DNA of 64,000 nt from contig NC_056750.1 in assembly GCF_019279795.1 (NCBI RefSeq), positions 693,892,925 to 693,956,924 of the forward strand. Reading direction: 5' to 3'. The DNA comes from Protopterus annectens (taxonomy: Eukaryota > Chordata > Ceratodontiformes > Protopteridae). How positions within the stretch are numbered: position 1 is the first letter of the stretch; every line of letters starts with the position of its first letter. The notes below the pieces were generated by a model, which was given only the letters and a program-made list of their open reading frames with translations, was not told the origin of the DNA and did not search any database. Below, piece by piece: positions 10,480 to 22,219 of this stretch. The position numbers and the translations under genes were made by a program.

Positions 10480-13260
10480 ATCCCCGGAGTAAACCTTGTT
10501 TCCCATCCCATCCACTCGTCAAGGTTTCTCTTGAGTGTTAGCAAGGAGCTCTGCCTAATATAGATAGGAATCTTATTCCAAAGCATGGGAAGTTTCTGGG
10601 ACAGGAATCTATCCCTCCAGCACGTCCCATTTATTGTTATGGTGAGGTTTAGTCTAAACCGTTTAGATCCCTAGAGCATGTGGCTCGAGGGGATATGGTT
10701 TTCTTCAGGTGGAGCATGTCTGTTGATTCTGGGTTGGACATGGCCTTGTATGTCAGGCAGAGATCACCTCTGAGTAGGCGGCATGCAACGGAGTACAGCT
10801 GGAGTTTCTTCAGTTGAGTTGCATAGGGCATCTGTTTGAGGTTAGTGATCCTCTTGGTGAGGTACTACTGTGGTCTTCCCAGCTGTTGCAGGTGTCTTGT
10901 AAGGTACATCCCAAATGGGGCATTGTACTCTATGCTGGGTCTGATGAGTGATGAGTAGAGGGGCACAATGACCTCTTTTGATCTGGATGCAAATCCTTTT
11001 GTGATTAGGTGGGCCACATAGAAGAATTTTCTAACCACTTTGGCAATGTGATTATAAAATTACTATCTACTTGGGTCCCCAGATCCCTTATTACATCTTC
11101 CGTGTTTAGGGGACTACCACCTATGTGGTAGTTGTGGGTACTTTGTTTTTTACAAAGGGGATGACTATGCACTTTTGGCATTTAGCTTGAGGCCATGGTT
11201 TTGACACCAGGTATCTGTCTCAGTGAGATCCTTTTGGAGGATGTCTGTGCCACCTGGCAACTCAATTACAGCCCCCAGTTTGCAGTTGTCTGCGAACTTG
11301 GTCAGCCATAGTCCTGTCTTTGCCTGTACCTCTGAGATTATATGCCGAACAGGAGGGGTACTAGGACTGAGCCTTGAGGAACGCCACTTGTAACCGGTTT
11401 AGAGTCAGACCTAGCTCCCGCAACTCTTACCATGTGGGTTCTGTCCATGAGCCAGTCGGCAACCCATCTCATGATGTAGGGGTTTATGTTCAGGCTGGTG
11501 AGCTTGTCTATAATACCAGAATGGGGAATGGTGTCGAAGGCCATTGCGAGGTCCAGGTAAGCTGTGTGGACCACCTTTCCCTCGTCTATAGCCTTGGTAA
11601 CTGTCTCAAAGAAGTCCACCAGGTTTAGGAGGCATGATCTGCCCTTAACAAAGCTGAACTAGATAGGGGCCAGTGTTTGGAGGTTCCCAATGTCTCTGTT
11701 AATGAGATCCGTGATGATGCTCTCCATAGCCTTGCAGACCAAATTAGTCAGGCTTTTAGGGAGATAGTTCATGGGGTGTTTTGTGGCTCCACCTTTTTGG
11801 AGCGGAATAACCATTGCTGTGTGGCACTCTATGGCCATGTGGCCTGTGGAGAGGCTGAGTTTGAACAATGTGTTTAGTTGAGGGGTTAATTCTTCTTTGA
11901 ACTCATGTAGGATGCAGCCTGGGACACCATCCAGTCCCATTGATGCTGTGTTTTTGGCTTTGGAGGGGGTTGTTTTAACCTGAGTGTCTGTGATTTCAGG
12001 GGCACTACATTCTTCTGGTATGGTCATGGGCCCTTTCGGGGTGAGAGGGAGATGAAGTTTGCACTGAACCTGTCAGCCAGGATGTTGGTGATATCGGTCA
12101 GTTCAGTGTATTTTGTTCCATTCTGCATTAACTCTGAGCAGATCTGAGAATTCCCACTTGGATTCTTGACATAGCTAAAGAATGCCTTGTGGTTATCTTT
12201 GGACTACTTGGCAATTTTTCTTTCAAAGCTAGCCTTGGATGATTTTATGAGGGATCATAGTTTCTTGCTGATGCCAATCAGGGATGTCTTCTCTTCTTGA
12301 GATTTTACTCTTTTATGTACTAGTTTCCTCCTTCTGTTGTATAGCTTGTTTATGGCAGGGGTCCACCAGACTGGTTTCCTTTTCTTGGAGGAGTGAGTCT
12401 TGATTTTGCGTGAGATAACATGACCCATGCATTCTTGTAGGTGCCCGTAGAGTGCATTAGTAAAGAATTTTGCAGCTTGGGCAGCGTTATCCTTTAGCAT
12501 GGGGGCTTTGAAACTTTCCACCTCGGTCTTAAGTAAAGTGAAGTTTGCTTTTGAAAAGTTTTTCACGGTGGTTTCCTTGACCGGGGATGGGGGCAAAATG
12601 TGGATGTCCAGAGTGATTAGTTTATGGTCAGATCTAACCAGCGAGGGGTTGACCTCCGGTGTGGAACACCGGTCGCCCATGTTGGTGATGACCAGGTCCA
12701 ATATGTTGTCATCTCTGGTGGGGGTGTTGACCAGTTGATCCAGGGTGTTTGAGTTTATAAATTCTAGGAAATGTTGGCAAGGGAGTTAGTACTTGAGCAG
12801 TTCTCCCAGTTAATGTTTGGGTAATTGAAATCACCCAATATCAGGGGGTTTCGTAGGACCTTTGTTTCCCAGTGCTTCCAGAAACATGTAATAGGGGTCC
12901 TGGGACATGGTGGGTGATCTGTAGCAAGCTACAGTTTGAATTGCAGTTTTACCCATTGTTAGTTGCACGGGGATGATCTCTGAAGTATCCTGCTGTGCCA
13001 CTAACCTGGAGGTGTGGGTATCCTTGATGAATATGGATACGCCCCAGCCTTTTATACTTCAGTCCGGGTTTTGTGGCCGAATTGTATGGTATGAGTTGTA
13101 GCCTGGTAGTGCTGGGGTACTCTCTGGAGCCTTAAACTAGGTATCTGTTACTGCACATATATTGATTTTCACCATACTGAGGAGTGCCTCAAATGCATGC
13201 ATTTTAAGGTTTAGACTTCTGGCATTGAGTAGCATTATGCTCAGTTTTTTGTTACTTGTG
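10480..13260 (-). pseudogene. CR1-type ORF2 (APE endonuclease-RT), copy B, broken
   Basis: ORF2 should nick target DNA and reverse-transcribe element RNA. The endonuclease start (LLNARSLNLKMHAFEALL) lies near 13,230-13,180, and the NMGDRCSTPEVNPSLVRSDHK end of the domain near 12,690-12,630. The RT follows in at least three frames: 12,701-12,255 (linker, KRKPVWWTPAINKLYNRRRKL), 12,027-11,659 (DGVPGCILHEF, AMESIITDLINRDIGNLQTL) and 11,619-11,338 (AYLDLAMAFDTIPH, SGVPQGSVLVPLLFGI). The C-terminal block SVACRLLRGDLCLTYKAMSNPE is at about 10,790-10,725. Frameshifts and stops separate these blocks. Confidence 0.8.
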
Positions 13261-13264
13261 CTAC

Positions 13265-14231
13265 TTACGGTGGTGGTTTTGTCTTTTGAGCCTTGCCTAA
13301 AAAAAGCACTATGGGGGTGGCAAGAGCCTTGGGCAATATTTGAAAACCTAAGGTTGACAGGTGCAAGTTATCTCTAGCGAAGCAGCGTGGCTTGTCGAGC
13401 ATGTCATCCCAGGCGGACAGACACTGGGTCCTCTTTGAATGACACCAGAAGCTTAGCCAGTTGTTGAAATCAATATGTTTTTCTTTATACCATGGTATCC
13501 TTCTTGGTGAGGGCAAGATGCTATTTAGGGTCAGGGTCATACCGGCCTGCGCTATCAGAGAGCTATTCCATGTCTCTTTTCATGTAGTTCAGGGAGTGAC
13601 GGCTCAGGTCATTCACACCAGCATGGACAATGACAGAGTCATATTTGTACTTGTTCTGGACTGAACTGAGTGCTTGTGTTGTGTTGGATCCTGGCACCCA
13701 ACAGACAGCTAACATTAACCTTCTCCTTGTTCAGCCTAGTGAGTGGGATGTCAGTGTGCCTGATTATAGAGTCACCTATTTACTAGTGTGTTGAGTATGT
13801 TATTTTGCCTTAAGGGCTGTGATTGCGTGGCACACTGGTTTTGTGAAGTATGTGTTTCATGGTTTGTGCTGGGGGGTGGAGGTTGCTTGGATGTCTGCTT
13901 TGGAGGTCTCTGTTGCTTTTGCAGATTTTTATTTAGAGCCTCAGAGTATGTTTTTGTGTATTTGTGTGTTTTTTGCCAGTGCTGGTTTAATAAGTCTATT
14001 TGAGACTGGTGGTGTGATGCAAGTAATTCCCTTCTCCTCTTGACTATCTGATTCACTCTTGGGTGAGAGAGCTTAGCCTACAGTTTGGCTGTATAATTGC
14101 ATCTCTCGCATTTATTAGTGTTTGGTGGTAGGAGGAGAGGGTTGTCTGTGTACATGAGGCAGTTGTAACATCAAAATGCCCAGATTCACCAGTTGGACTG
14201 GAGAGTACACCTGAAACTGCCCTTTGGACAT
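13265..14231 (-). pseudogene. CR1-type ORF1 with SGNH-esterase domain, copy B, broken
   Basis: The start ATG is taken at 14,231-14,229, which matches the ORF1 starts of copies C and D. The N-terminal Cys-rich segment (about 14,195-14,090) is damaged. A Gln/Pro/Thr-rich linker (14,056-13,772) follows, then the GDSI motif of block I on the minus strand near 13,770, in another frame. The C-terminal half at 13,540-13,265 reads MTLTLNSILPSPRRIPWYKE, NNWLSFWCHSK and ARDNLHLSTLGF. The last keeps a DxxH-like DNLH. SGNH domains in CR1 ORF1 are known; their role in retrotransposition is not settled. Confidence 0.75.
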
Positions 14232-15151
14232 GCCTGGATTGGTACAGTGACTGTTTTACTGATTGGTTGGTAAGGTTGACTAGAGAGCCTTGTCCTTCTG
14301 TACAGTATAGGGGGGGGGTCTAGTGCTAAAGTTAGTGCTTGCTATGAGTTTTGAGTAAGTGCCGGACTGAGAAGTGAAGGGTTTGCGTGCTTAAGTTGAA
14401 TGTTTGTCTAGTTCCAAAGGAAAAATTAAAGAGCAGACTTTGTGGAGCTGGAAATAGTTATACCCTAGCTAACCAGTGCTGCCTGGTGCTCAAAAAAATG
14501 TTTTTTTTTATAGCAGGGAAATAAAAGAGATAGAAATTAGCCCAAAATGGCCAATAAACTGCTAATTACTGGGCTGAAACCATTCCTCCAAGGACAGACA
14601 GGCTGCTCAAAGCTTACCTCTCTCACAGGTGAATAGAGAACCTCCTTCTATCCAAGTAAGGTATGGGCAAACAGAGAAACTTGTAACACAGCCCTGAATT
14701 CAGCACTAACCTGAAAACTGGACTATACTAACTTAGGCGAGAAAACAAGTATTTTTTTTTTGGGTTTTTTTTTCAGAAAATAAAGCAGATACAATAAAAA
14801 AAAACACTTTAAATTCACAGAAATGGCTATCACACTGTATCTGGACTAGACTAGTTACAGGAAAGACAGCGAACAAGCTTAGAATTTTTTTTTGTTACAG
14901 AAAAGCAGGTAAAACAGCAGTAAATACAATTCAAATGCAGTGCAGGCTAACACATTTGAGGGTGTAGCAATATTATGGCAAATACAGTTTAAATAAATGC
15001 AATTAAATTAACAAACGTCTAAAAACAAGTGCAGAAGGCAGTAAATTAGAAGGCTACTAACAAGCAATAATAAGTGCAGAATAAGAGCATCTGAGCAGAT
15101 AGCACGCAGAACAGCAAACTAAGACAGTTGCAATAAGAACAGCTGAATAAA

Positions 15152-15203
<52 letters not shown>

Positions 15204-15440
15204 TTTTTGAGGGAGGGAACAGAGCAGGATTAAGAGGCTATAGGGGTTGTCCTTCTCAAATGCTCTCTTAGTACACAGTGGATACAGCTGAAGATGTGAG
15301 ACTAGCAGAAGTGCCTGAAGTCAGAATATGATCTCACTGCACTCAGTTGAGTGAGCAAATCAGATGGGCCCAGAAGGAGTATCCAAATACAAATTTACAA
15401 GCGGGGCGGGCAATTACAAAGCCACCAAGATTGAGACAGA
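14232..15440 (-). promoter_or_regulatory. 5' leader of CR1 copy B, single monomer
   Basis: About 250 bp of unique leader lies next to ORF1. It aligns with the leader of copy C near 26,640-26,810, for example 'aaaaattaaagagcagactttgtggagc' against 'aaaatttgaagagtggactttaggtagc'. A single, diverged version of the ~615-bp monomer then starts around 14,480 ('tatagcaggg...cccaaaatggccaataaact'). A (TA)n tract sits inside. The outer boundary is uncertain. Promoter activity is inferred only from position. Confidence 0.5.
15153..15199. repeat. (TA)n microsatellite
   Basis: About 46 bp of TA lie inside the leader of CR1 copy B and are followed by a T9 run. Confidence 0.95.
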
Positions 15441-15696
15441 GACCAAAATTTTCAATTCAATTAATATTCAGTGAAAAAATAAATAAAATGCAGTACTATA
15501 TGAAAAAGTGCAGATAAGTGTACTTAAATTCGCTTATACGTCCAGTTGCCAACATTATGTTGTAATTTTTTATCCAAATTACCCCTTCAAAGTCTCTATT
15601 ACCTCCTAACATCTGATTACTATCCATACTATCCAGGGCCCCTGGAAGTTTTCTATAGCTCTTAGGGGGCAATATCGCCAACGTTGAGAACCACTG
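15441..15696 (-). mobile_element. hAT-like fragment beginning CAGTGGTTCTCAACG
   Basis: The minus strand starts at 15,696 with CAGTGGTTCTCAACGTTGGC, which closely resembles the terminal sequence of several vertebrate hAT/Charlie non-autonomous elements. The 73-aa minus ORF at 15,717-15,496 runs across it and begins NQWFSTLAILP, which is just the translated terminus. The other end of the element was not located. Confidence 0.5.
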
Positions 15697-15699
15697 GTT

Positions 15700-15873
15700 T
15701 AAGCAAAAGTAACTCAAAAGTAACTCACATTTAAGTTACTAGTTACTAAAAAAGTAATATATTAGTATTATTTTATTACTATTTTGAAAAAATATTTATA
15801 TTACTAATTACTAGAAATTGTAATATATTACAGTAATATATTATATATTGTAATATATTACTCCCATCACTGA
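15700..15873 (-). mobile_element. hAT-like terminal fragment (GTAAC-rich)
   Basis: Read from 15,873 on the minus strand it starts CAGTGATGGGAGTAATATATTAC and continues with TTACTGTAATATATT and GTAACTAGTAACTT motifs. This matches the type of terminus seen at 6,003. It directly abuts the CAGTGGTTCTCAAC end, so the two may be nested insertions. Confidence 0.55.
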
Positions 15874-16780
15874 CTATTTGGGACCCCTGCCAACTTCAAT
15901 GTAATCAGAAGTCATGGCCATTCACCAGACGGCATTCCATATAACTATGGTATACTCCTGTGGTCATGCCAATTGATTTTTTTCAACCTGTGATATGCAA
16001 AAAAGGCAGTTTTTTAGTGTGACCATCATGGTGCCACCACTACCCAGTGCTCAAATTGTCGGTGTAGCATGACGGTGTTATAGTGTGAACACTTGCAAGG
16101 AAAGTGCGTTCATGTGGACTAAATGTTATTGCACTTCTGTTTGTTAGTGGAACAGGATAAAATAGTAAATTAGTCTTCCCCATATGCCCTCAGGGTCACT
16201 GACCCACCCACACATGCTGAATGCTCTTCCCATATGCGCATGGGAACCTCTTAGCATGGCTTTCTTCATATCCACAGTAAGTAAGAATAGGCATTTAGGA
16301 ACATTCATTAGTTGCTACTTCATTACGCTGTGCTTGAAGTTTCAAATTTACCTGATTTAAACCCTTACTACCACCACAGGCCTCAGTGCTCTGAACAATT
16401 GCAGTTCAGCAACTTTCCAAGCTTGTGGAAAGTGAGGAAATCCAAGAGTTTAAGAAGCTGCTTATTGTAAAAATAAGTGTCTACCCTAGAACTTGACAGT
16501 ATCATCTACAGTGTAATAAAATATTTGCTTTTAAAATGTACTGTGAACTTGGTAATCTTAAGTGCGTGTTTATTGTGTAGGTTAGAATTATAGTCATGCA
16601 GACAATGTAAAGGGTTTATTGTTTTTAATTGGCTACTTTTCCATTAAAGGATTCAAGGTTCTCTACACTGGGGCATTCCAGTGCTTTGCATGTAATATTC
16701 GGATTCTGTTTACTTGTGTAATTCAGTCATTGCTGTATCATGAGCATAAATATCTGCCTTGTCTACTGTTATTGTGGTCT
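15874..16780. other. Unassigned sequence
   Basis: No gene or repeat is recognised between the hAT-like fragment and the 36-bp minisatellite. Confidence 0.4.
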
Positions 16781-17040
16781 GAGGCCTTGTCCAGACTGCT
16801 AACTCTCTTACACTGGAAGCCATGTACAGGGCACTAGGCCCTCTCACACTAGAGGTCATATATTGGGTGCTAGCCCCTGCCACAAAGGAGGTCATGCACA
16901 GGGTGCTAGCCTCTCTCACACTGGAGGTCATGAAGAGAGTGCTAACCCCCTCACACTGGAGGCCATGGTCAGGCTGCTAACACCTCTCACATTGGAAACT
17001 ATGTTCAGGCTGCTAACCCTTCTTGCACTTAGTACCCTCG
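16781..17040. repeat. Minisatellite, ~36-bp unit, about 7 copies
   Basis: Consecutive units read approximately CTCTCACACTGGAGGTCAT followed by GNNCAGGGTGCTAACCC. Copies are diverged from one another (for example 'aggtcatgcacagggtgctagcct', 'aggtcatgaagagagtgctaaccc', 'aggccatggtcaggctgctaacac'). Because 36 is divisible by three, the minus strand shows a repeated SSVREAS/MTS-type peptide in an ORF at 16,931-16,710. That is a by-product of the repeat period. Confidence 0.85.
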
Positions 17041-17191
17041 GTTTCTGTAGGGCGGTACATTAGATTTAAGCAATCCAATAGGGAGATGAAAGTGTTTATG
17101 TATGTGTGTGTGTGTTGTGTATGTGTGAATGTATTCTTTGTGTGTGTGACTAGATATTGTTTATAGTTTCTGTAACAAGTGCATATGTGGG

Positions 17192-17194
<3 letters not shown>

Positions 17195-17270
<76 letters not shown>
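17195..17270. repeat. (TA)n microsatellite
   Basis: About 70 bp of pure TA end in TACACATATG. A TG-rich tract (17,099-17,150) precedes it. Overlapping Tyr/Ile ORFs on the minus strand are artefacts. Confidence 0.97.
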
Positions 17271-17271
<1 letters not shown>

Positions 17272-17800
17272 GAATGACTCTGTGCAGGTGTATAACACAT
17301 GATGTCCTTCCATATCCCTGTTGCAGTATTCTTTGCAATAAGGATTCCATTTTAGGGGTAGCCTAATGTCTGGCCAGTATACCAAACCATTTAGGTTGTA
17401 ATAGGTACACCATACATCACACATATGCTCCCCATGCATGGTGTACGGCATAAAGGTGATGTACAGATGTTCCATCCTCAGAACTTCTTCACCATCAATC
17501 TGAACATCATCTTCGATTGTTGGTCTGAATGCTCATTCTACTGGTTACCAAGCCACTTTTCACATAAATGTCCCATTGGGTTTTTTCTATCTCTTTTTTA
17601 TTGTTTGGTTGTTGGTTTCATGTTATCCAGAAAAGGGAAATGCCAGTGACGGAGATAGAGTCTCCATAAGGAACGTCACGAGCAGTGTGCGTTTTGCTTG
17701 GGTGCTTCCCCTGACCATACATCTTGTAATATTTGTTAGGCATTTGTTACAAAAGTCCTGTGTAGTCAGCTCTCTTCTTTATCAATTTTAAATTGTTAGA
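17271..17800. other. Flank of the DIRS element, no gene seen
   Basis: No domain signature is seen. The left terminal repeat of the DIRS element should lie somewhere here or in the next few hundred bases. I could not match it to the right end by eye. Confidence 0.35.
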
Positions 17801-17859
17801 TAAAGATAATGTGGGGGAATCTTCTGTCCGCAAAGAAGACAACCAAGAATGCACGGTCA

Positions 17860-19420
17860 AATTTTTCTGCTGTGCCACCTCTGCCGGACGTCTCTCTTGA
17901 GGTTAGTGAAAGCCTGTAGGCCTGCCCAGTATTTCAGACTTATTCCTCTGCCATGACTGCTTTCTGACATTTACATGGAGGTCTTGCAAATGTCCACTTC
18001 GGATGTTCAGGGGGAACCGTGACTGATCATTTCCGAAGGGCCTAGTGGTGTTCCTCAAATCTAGGTAAGAGAAGAGATATCTACTATACTGACAGAGTGC
18101 TGTTAGGTGTCAGAGATACCTATGATCCTAAGGGCTAATGTCACCTTGAAAAAGAATCAGAAAACTAAACATCTTTCTCCTGCTCACAAAGATTCTCAGA
18201 GTAATTTGCAAAATTTCACTCAAGGTCTGTTTACTGCCCTTATGGCTTTGAAACCTCCTCAGGGGGTCTGTGTTCCTACTCCCTCTTGGTCTTCTACCTA
18301 TCTTAAGAGGCCTAGGAATCAAATTTCATCAGATACAGATGTTGCTTCTGATGAATCCTTGACTTATTCTTCACAAATGCCTTCTCCCTTGGACTATGGC
18401 TCTGCGGAAGAAGAATCTTTTAGTCCTTACCCTCCTTTTGAGGACATTTCCTTTGGTGACACAATTTCCCAAATGATGCAGTTTAAGTGAGATTGTGCTT
18501 AGGTCTCTGATGTTCAGAAGAGGTACTATGAGCTTCTTCAGATGGAATCTCCTAGGCCCTCTGCTGTCCTTCCTATTCTTGCTGCCTTGTTGGATTCTTT
18601 TTCTATGGCTTCTCAGGGTCCTGACTCCTTGCCACCTGCTCCTAAAAAATCTGACAGGTTTGATAAGGTGCCTGAGGATTGCAGATTCCTTTACAGGTGC
18701 CCATCTGTTGACACTTTTGTAGTGTTTGTTGCTTCTGATCTAAACTTTTGCCTTCCACGACAAGAACACGGCAGAACTATGAAGAAGCTGGGTAAGAAAG
18801 TGTATACTTCTGCTACCTTTGCCTTTAGAACTGTAAACTACCAGACACACATGACCAAATATGTTTTAGCTCTTCTCTGTCAGGCCTGTATGGTTATTTC
18901 AGATCTTCCTGACTCTAAGGAGAAGGCTTCTACACTTTCTTTCCTAGGGACTTATTCTCAGGTTGTTCACCATTCTATTAAATGCAGGTATGATACAGCA
19001 GTTGCCTCCCCTAGAGTTGCCGTTTTTGGTTCTGTGTTGTGTTCCTGGCTTCATTTGCAACCTTTGCCTGATGACATTAAGGCTAATTTGATGGATGCTC
19101 CTCTAGATAACAAACATCTTTTTGGTGCTGCTGCTGCGTTGTTTAAAGTCCCTTCAGGAAAAGGGTAAAGATTTACAGGAGTTGAAACATATCTTTGTTT
19201 CACTTGTTCCCAAGTTTCAAAGGAATTACCCTAATAAACCTGTATTTGTACACAGAAAGTCTCTCCTTCGCCCCAAAGGTAAAAAGGGTGGTATAAGGGC
19301 TCCTCCTGCTAAGTCTACTCAAACTCCTTCAGGTCAGAAGCCTCCTTTTCCTGACAAACCAGGTGATGTCCAACTATCCTTGCCCCTCTCTTCAGTCACA
19401 TTCCCCTCTCTCTAGTCCTC
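17860..19420 (+). pseudogene. DIRS Gag-like ORF, broken
   Basis: Reading frame 2 is open at 18,107-18,490 and again at 18,542-19,168, separated by two stops in the same frame. The frame then shifts to 19,122-19,415. The central part has motifs common to vertebrate DIRS Gag proteins: DRFDKVPEDCRFLY, a Ser-rich N-terminus with acidic DEESF-type patches, and KCRYDTAVASPRVAVFGS near 18,985-19,035. The C-terminal 97-aa piece is Lys/Pro/Ser-rich (KPVFVHRKSLLRPKGKKGG), as expected for a nucleic-acid-binding tail. Confidence 0.7.
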
Positions 19421-19559
19421 TTTCCCTGTCCCTTCCTAATAGTTTACAAATTACTCAAGACACCTGGATTCTTTCCATAATCTGCCAATGGTATTTTATG
19501 GTTTGGAAATCTCCTCCCTTTTTTGGGCATTTCTTAGCCTCCTCAGGAACAGTTCCTCT

Positions 19560-20150
19560 ATTTTCCAGAGGTGCTTCAGGACCTGTTGTCTCAGGGAATA
19601 GTTCAGGAAGTTCCAGCTCATCATAGGGGGAGGGGTTTTATTCCATGATGTTTTTGGTCCCCAGGAAAGAAGATACCTGGAAACCCATTCTGGATGTCTC
19701 TCAGCTGAACACCTTTTTGAAAGTTCCCTCTTTCTAGATTCTATCCCTTCAGACTTTGTTTCCAATTCTTCCTCAGGCTTTTCTGGTTTTCCTGGATCTC
19801 AATGATGCCTATCTCCATATCCCAATGTATCCCTTTTCAAGAAGTTGTTACATTCCTCTGTTGCTTCCTTGCAGTTTCAGTTCTCTGTTTTGTCCTTTGG
19901 CCTCTTTACTGCCTCTAGGGTCTTTACCAAATGCCTCTCTCCTATGATTGTTTTTGCAGACTGAGGGGTATATAGATATTTCCTTATCTGGATGATCTGC
20001 TCATTCAGGCCTCTTTTCCAGAGATCTTTCTTCAGCATCTTCACTTTATTAGCCTCCAGCAAAGCCTAGGGTTTACAGTGGATTTCCAAAAGTCATTTCT
20101 GATGCCTTCCCAAGGATTGTGTCTTTCTAGGGTGCAGGGTCCAGATGGTA
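19560..20150 (+). pseudogene. DIRS reverse transcriptase, broken
   Basis: The region starts with a QDLLSQGIVQEVP-like block (about 19,575-19,615) and continues with FYSMMFLVPRKEDTWKPILD. Motif A, FLDLNDAYLHIPM, lies at 19,787-19,825 with a catalytic Asp. Motif C reads YLDD at 19,985-19,996. The text between A and C is interrupted by frameshifts. The FxDLxDAYxHIP form of motif A is characteristic of DIRS-type RTs, not of the LINEs in this window. Confidence 0.8.
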
Positions 20151-20429
20151 CCAATGCTGGCTTCCCTGCTTCCTCCTAAAGTCTTAACTCTAATTGCTTA
20201 CTTTCAAGCTCTTCTTCCTCTGGACACCATTGCAGCCAAGGAGTTTCTAAGAGCTTTGGGTTACATGACTTCCACCATTCCTATGCTTCCTCTAACCAAG
20301 CTTCTTATAAGAAAGCTCCAGTGGTTCCTAAAGTCAGTCTGGCTTCAGCATTCATGTCCTTTGTATTTTTTAGTTCCTTCTCTTCCCTGTCTCAAGCTGG
20401 TAGATTCATTAGTTGTCCATCTATCTGGG

Positions 20430-21185
20430 GCTTTCTTTTCAACCTCCAGTCCTCTCACAGGAACTCTTCAAAGACACATCAGATTTGAGATGGAAGGCCT
20501 TCTTTGGTCATCTGAAAGAGCAAGGTCTTTGGTTTCTTCGTCAAAAGAAGGACCATATCAATATCAAAGAGATGAGTCATTCTGGCTTTTCAGGCTTTTC
20601 ATTCTCTTTTCCTTCCAGGGTCCATCAAAGTCTTTAAAGGCATCAACAAGCAGGGGGTGGGGGACAAGATCCTATCTCCTATGCAGACCAATTGTTCAGG
20701 TTTGGGATCTAGCTGTCCAGTATCAGGTGACCCTTTAGGCATTTTACATTCCTTCAGTTCAGAACATTGTGGCAGATTCTCCGAGTGGGTCCATAAAACA
20801 ATCTCATAAGTGGATGCTTCACAAAGATGTATTTCTGGACATTTTCCACCAGTGGGGTATTCCTCAAATAAATCTTTTTGTCTCCCCTCTGAACAGACAT
20901 CTTCTCTTTTGCACCAGAGTCCCATCTCCTTTGGCTTGGAAGGTGGATGACCTCGATATTTCTTGGAAGGAAATGTTTCTTTATGCCTTCTCTCCCCTTC
21001 CACTCATACCAAAGTTCCTGCTCAAGATAGAACAGGATGCTCCCAAAACCTTTTTGGTGACTATCTTTTGTCCCAGACTGCATTGGATCCCTCTTCTGTA
21101 TTTGGCCAAGGGCAATTGTCTCACATTACCTCATATGGCTCTCTTATCCATCCTCACCTGTCCACGCTTCAACTCATATCATGGG
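20430..21185 (+). pseudogene. DIRS RNase H and downstream domain, broken
   Basis: A block with KDHINIKEMSHSGFS (about 20,548-20,592) matches the HINxxEM motif of DIRS RNase H. A GGTRS-like stretch follows near 20,650. From 20,769 to 21,188 one frame reads ADSPSGSIKQSHKWMLHKDVF, then WGIPQINLFVSPLNRHL, PLAWKVDDLDISWKEM and LYAFSPLPLIPKFLLKI. This is the well-conserved region after RNase H in vertebrate DIRS elements. It ends just before the recombinase. Confidence 0.75.
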
Positions 21186-21189
21186 TGAC

Positions 21190-22219
21190 AGGGTTTTGAT
21201 TCTTTTTAAGACACCTTTTTTTTTTCCTGAAGATGTGCTTCAGGTCTTGCAGGAGGCCAGGAAACCTGCTACCAGAAAATCTTATCTGTCCATATGGAAG
21301 AGATCTTCTATCTGGTGTCTTGTAACTTGGATCCACTTTCTCTCTTGTGTGAATTACTCAGAGCTGGGTTGGTGCATTCTTCTGTTAAAGCCCACCTGTC
21401 AGTTTCTGCTTGTCTGCCTTTGACTCCCCCATTGGCTTCTAGATTTGAAGTCAGACAATTTTTTAAAGGCATTGTTCATATTAGGCCTCCCAACAAACCT
21501 ATTCCTTCTTCCTGGGACCTAAATTTTGTTTTGGAAAAACTGACTTTGGTTCCTTTTGAGCCCACAGCTTCAGCTTCTTTACAACATTGTTCTTGGAAGA
21601 CTGTTCTTCCTTTGGCCCTTAGCTCAGCCAGAGAGGTGTCTGAGCTGCAAGCCTTTATGGCTATATCTCCTTTTTTGTTTTTTCATAAGGACAGGGTGTA
21701 CCTCCATACTAAGCCTTCTTTTATGCCCTAGCTAGTTAGTGGTTAATGAGTTGCCTACATTTTCCTTCACTACAATCTGCTAGTAAGAAGGTTCTTCACA
21801 CCTTGGATTTGTATAGACAACCTAGATATTATTTGGATAAAACCAAAGACATTCAAAAATTTCACCAGCTTTTTGTTTTCTTTCATCCTAGATCTTTGGT
21901 TTTGGCTGTTTCCAAGCAAACTTTTTCTTCCTGGATATCTGAAGCCATTTCTTTTTGTTATTCCTTTCATGGGAAAAACCTTCCATCTTCTGTTAAGACT
22001 CATTCTACCAGAGCAGTGGCTTCTTCTGGTGCTTTTTTTTTCAGGGGGCTGGATACCAATTCTATTCTTGGGGCAGCTAGCTGGACTTCTGTGAATACCT
22101 TTGCCAAGCACTATAAATTTGACATTGTTTCTAGAGCTATAGCAATTTTTACCACGGCTATCCTACATGATTTCCTTGAGGGCTCTGCAGGTCCTTCCTT
22201 CTCCCACATTTCTTCCTGA
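21190..22219 (+). pseudogene. DIRS tyrosine recombinase, broken in three frames
   Basis: The N-terminal core-binding part (EARKPATRKSYLSIWKR) is in one frame at 21,181-21,423. The middle (SWDLNFVLEKLTLVPFEP, then ALSSAREVSELQA with the first catalytic Arg) is in a second frame to 21,731. The C-terminal part is in a third frame from 21,746. The HxxR motif (HSTR) is at 22,001-22,012 and the candidate nucleophile Tyr (HYKFD) at 22,112-22,114. All key residues survive although the frame does not. Confidence 0.82.

Larger units (their letters stand above)
10357..15440 (-). mobile_element. CR1-type LINE, near full-length copy B
   Basis: The minus strand reads a 5' leader (about 15,440-14,232), ORF1 (14,231 to about 13,265), ORF2 with endonuclease and RT (about 13,260-10,480), a short 3' UTR and an octamer-like tail (GTTCATAGG on plus) at 10,357. 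This organisation and the (AACCTATG)-like tail fit the vertebrate CR1 group; chicken CR1 tails use a similar octamer. The leader is homologous to one monomer of copy C's tandem leader. Both ORFs are broken by stops and frameshifts. Confidence 0.85.

Noticed and set aside
16710..16931. Repetitive peptide (MTSSVREAS-type) as a possible repeat protein
   Set aside because: It arises because the 36-bp minisatellite period is a multiple of three; units are diverged and no start context or domain is present.
17013..17475. Tyr/Ile repeat ORFs on the minus strand
   Set aside because: They translate the (TA)n microsatellite and have no other coding signal.
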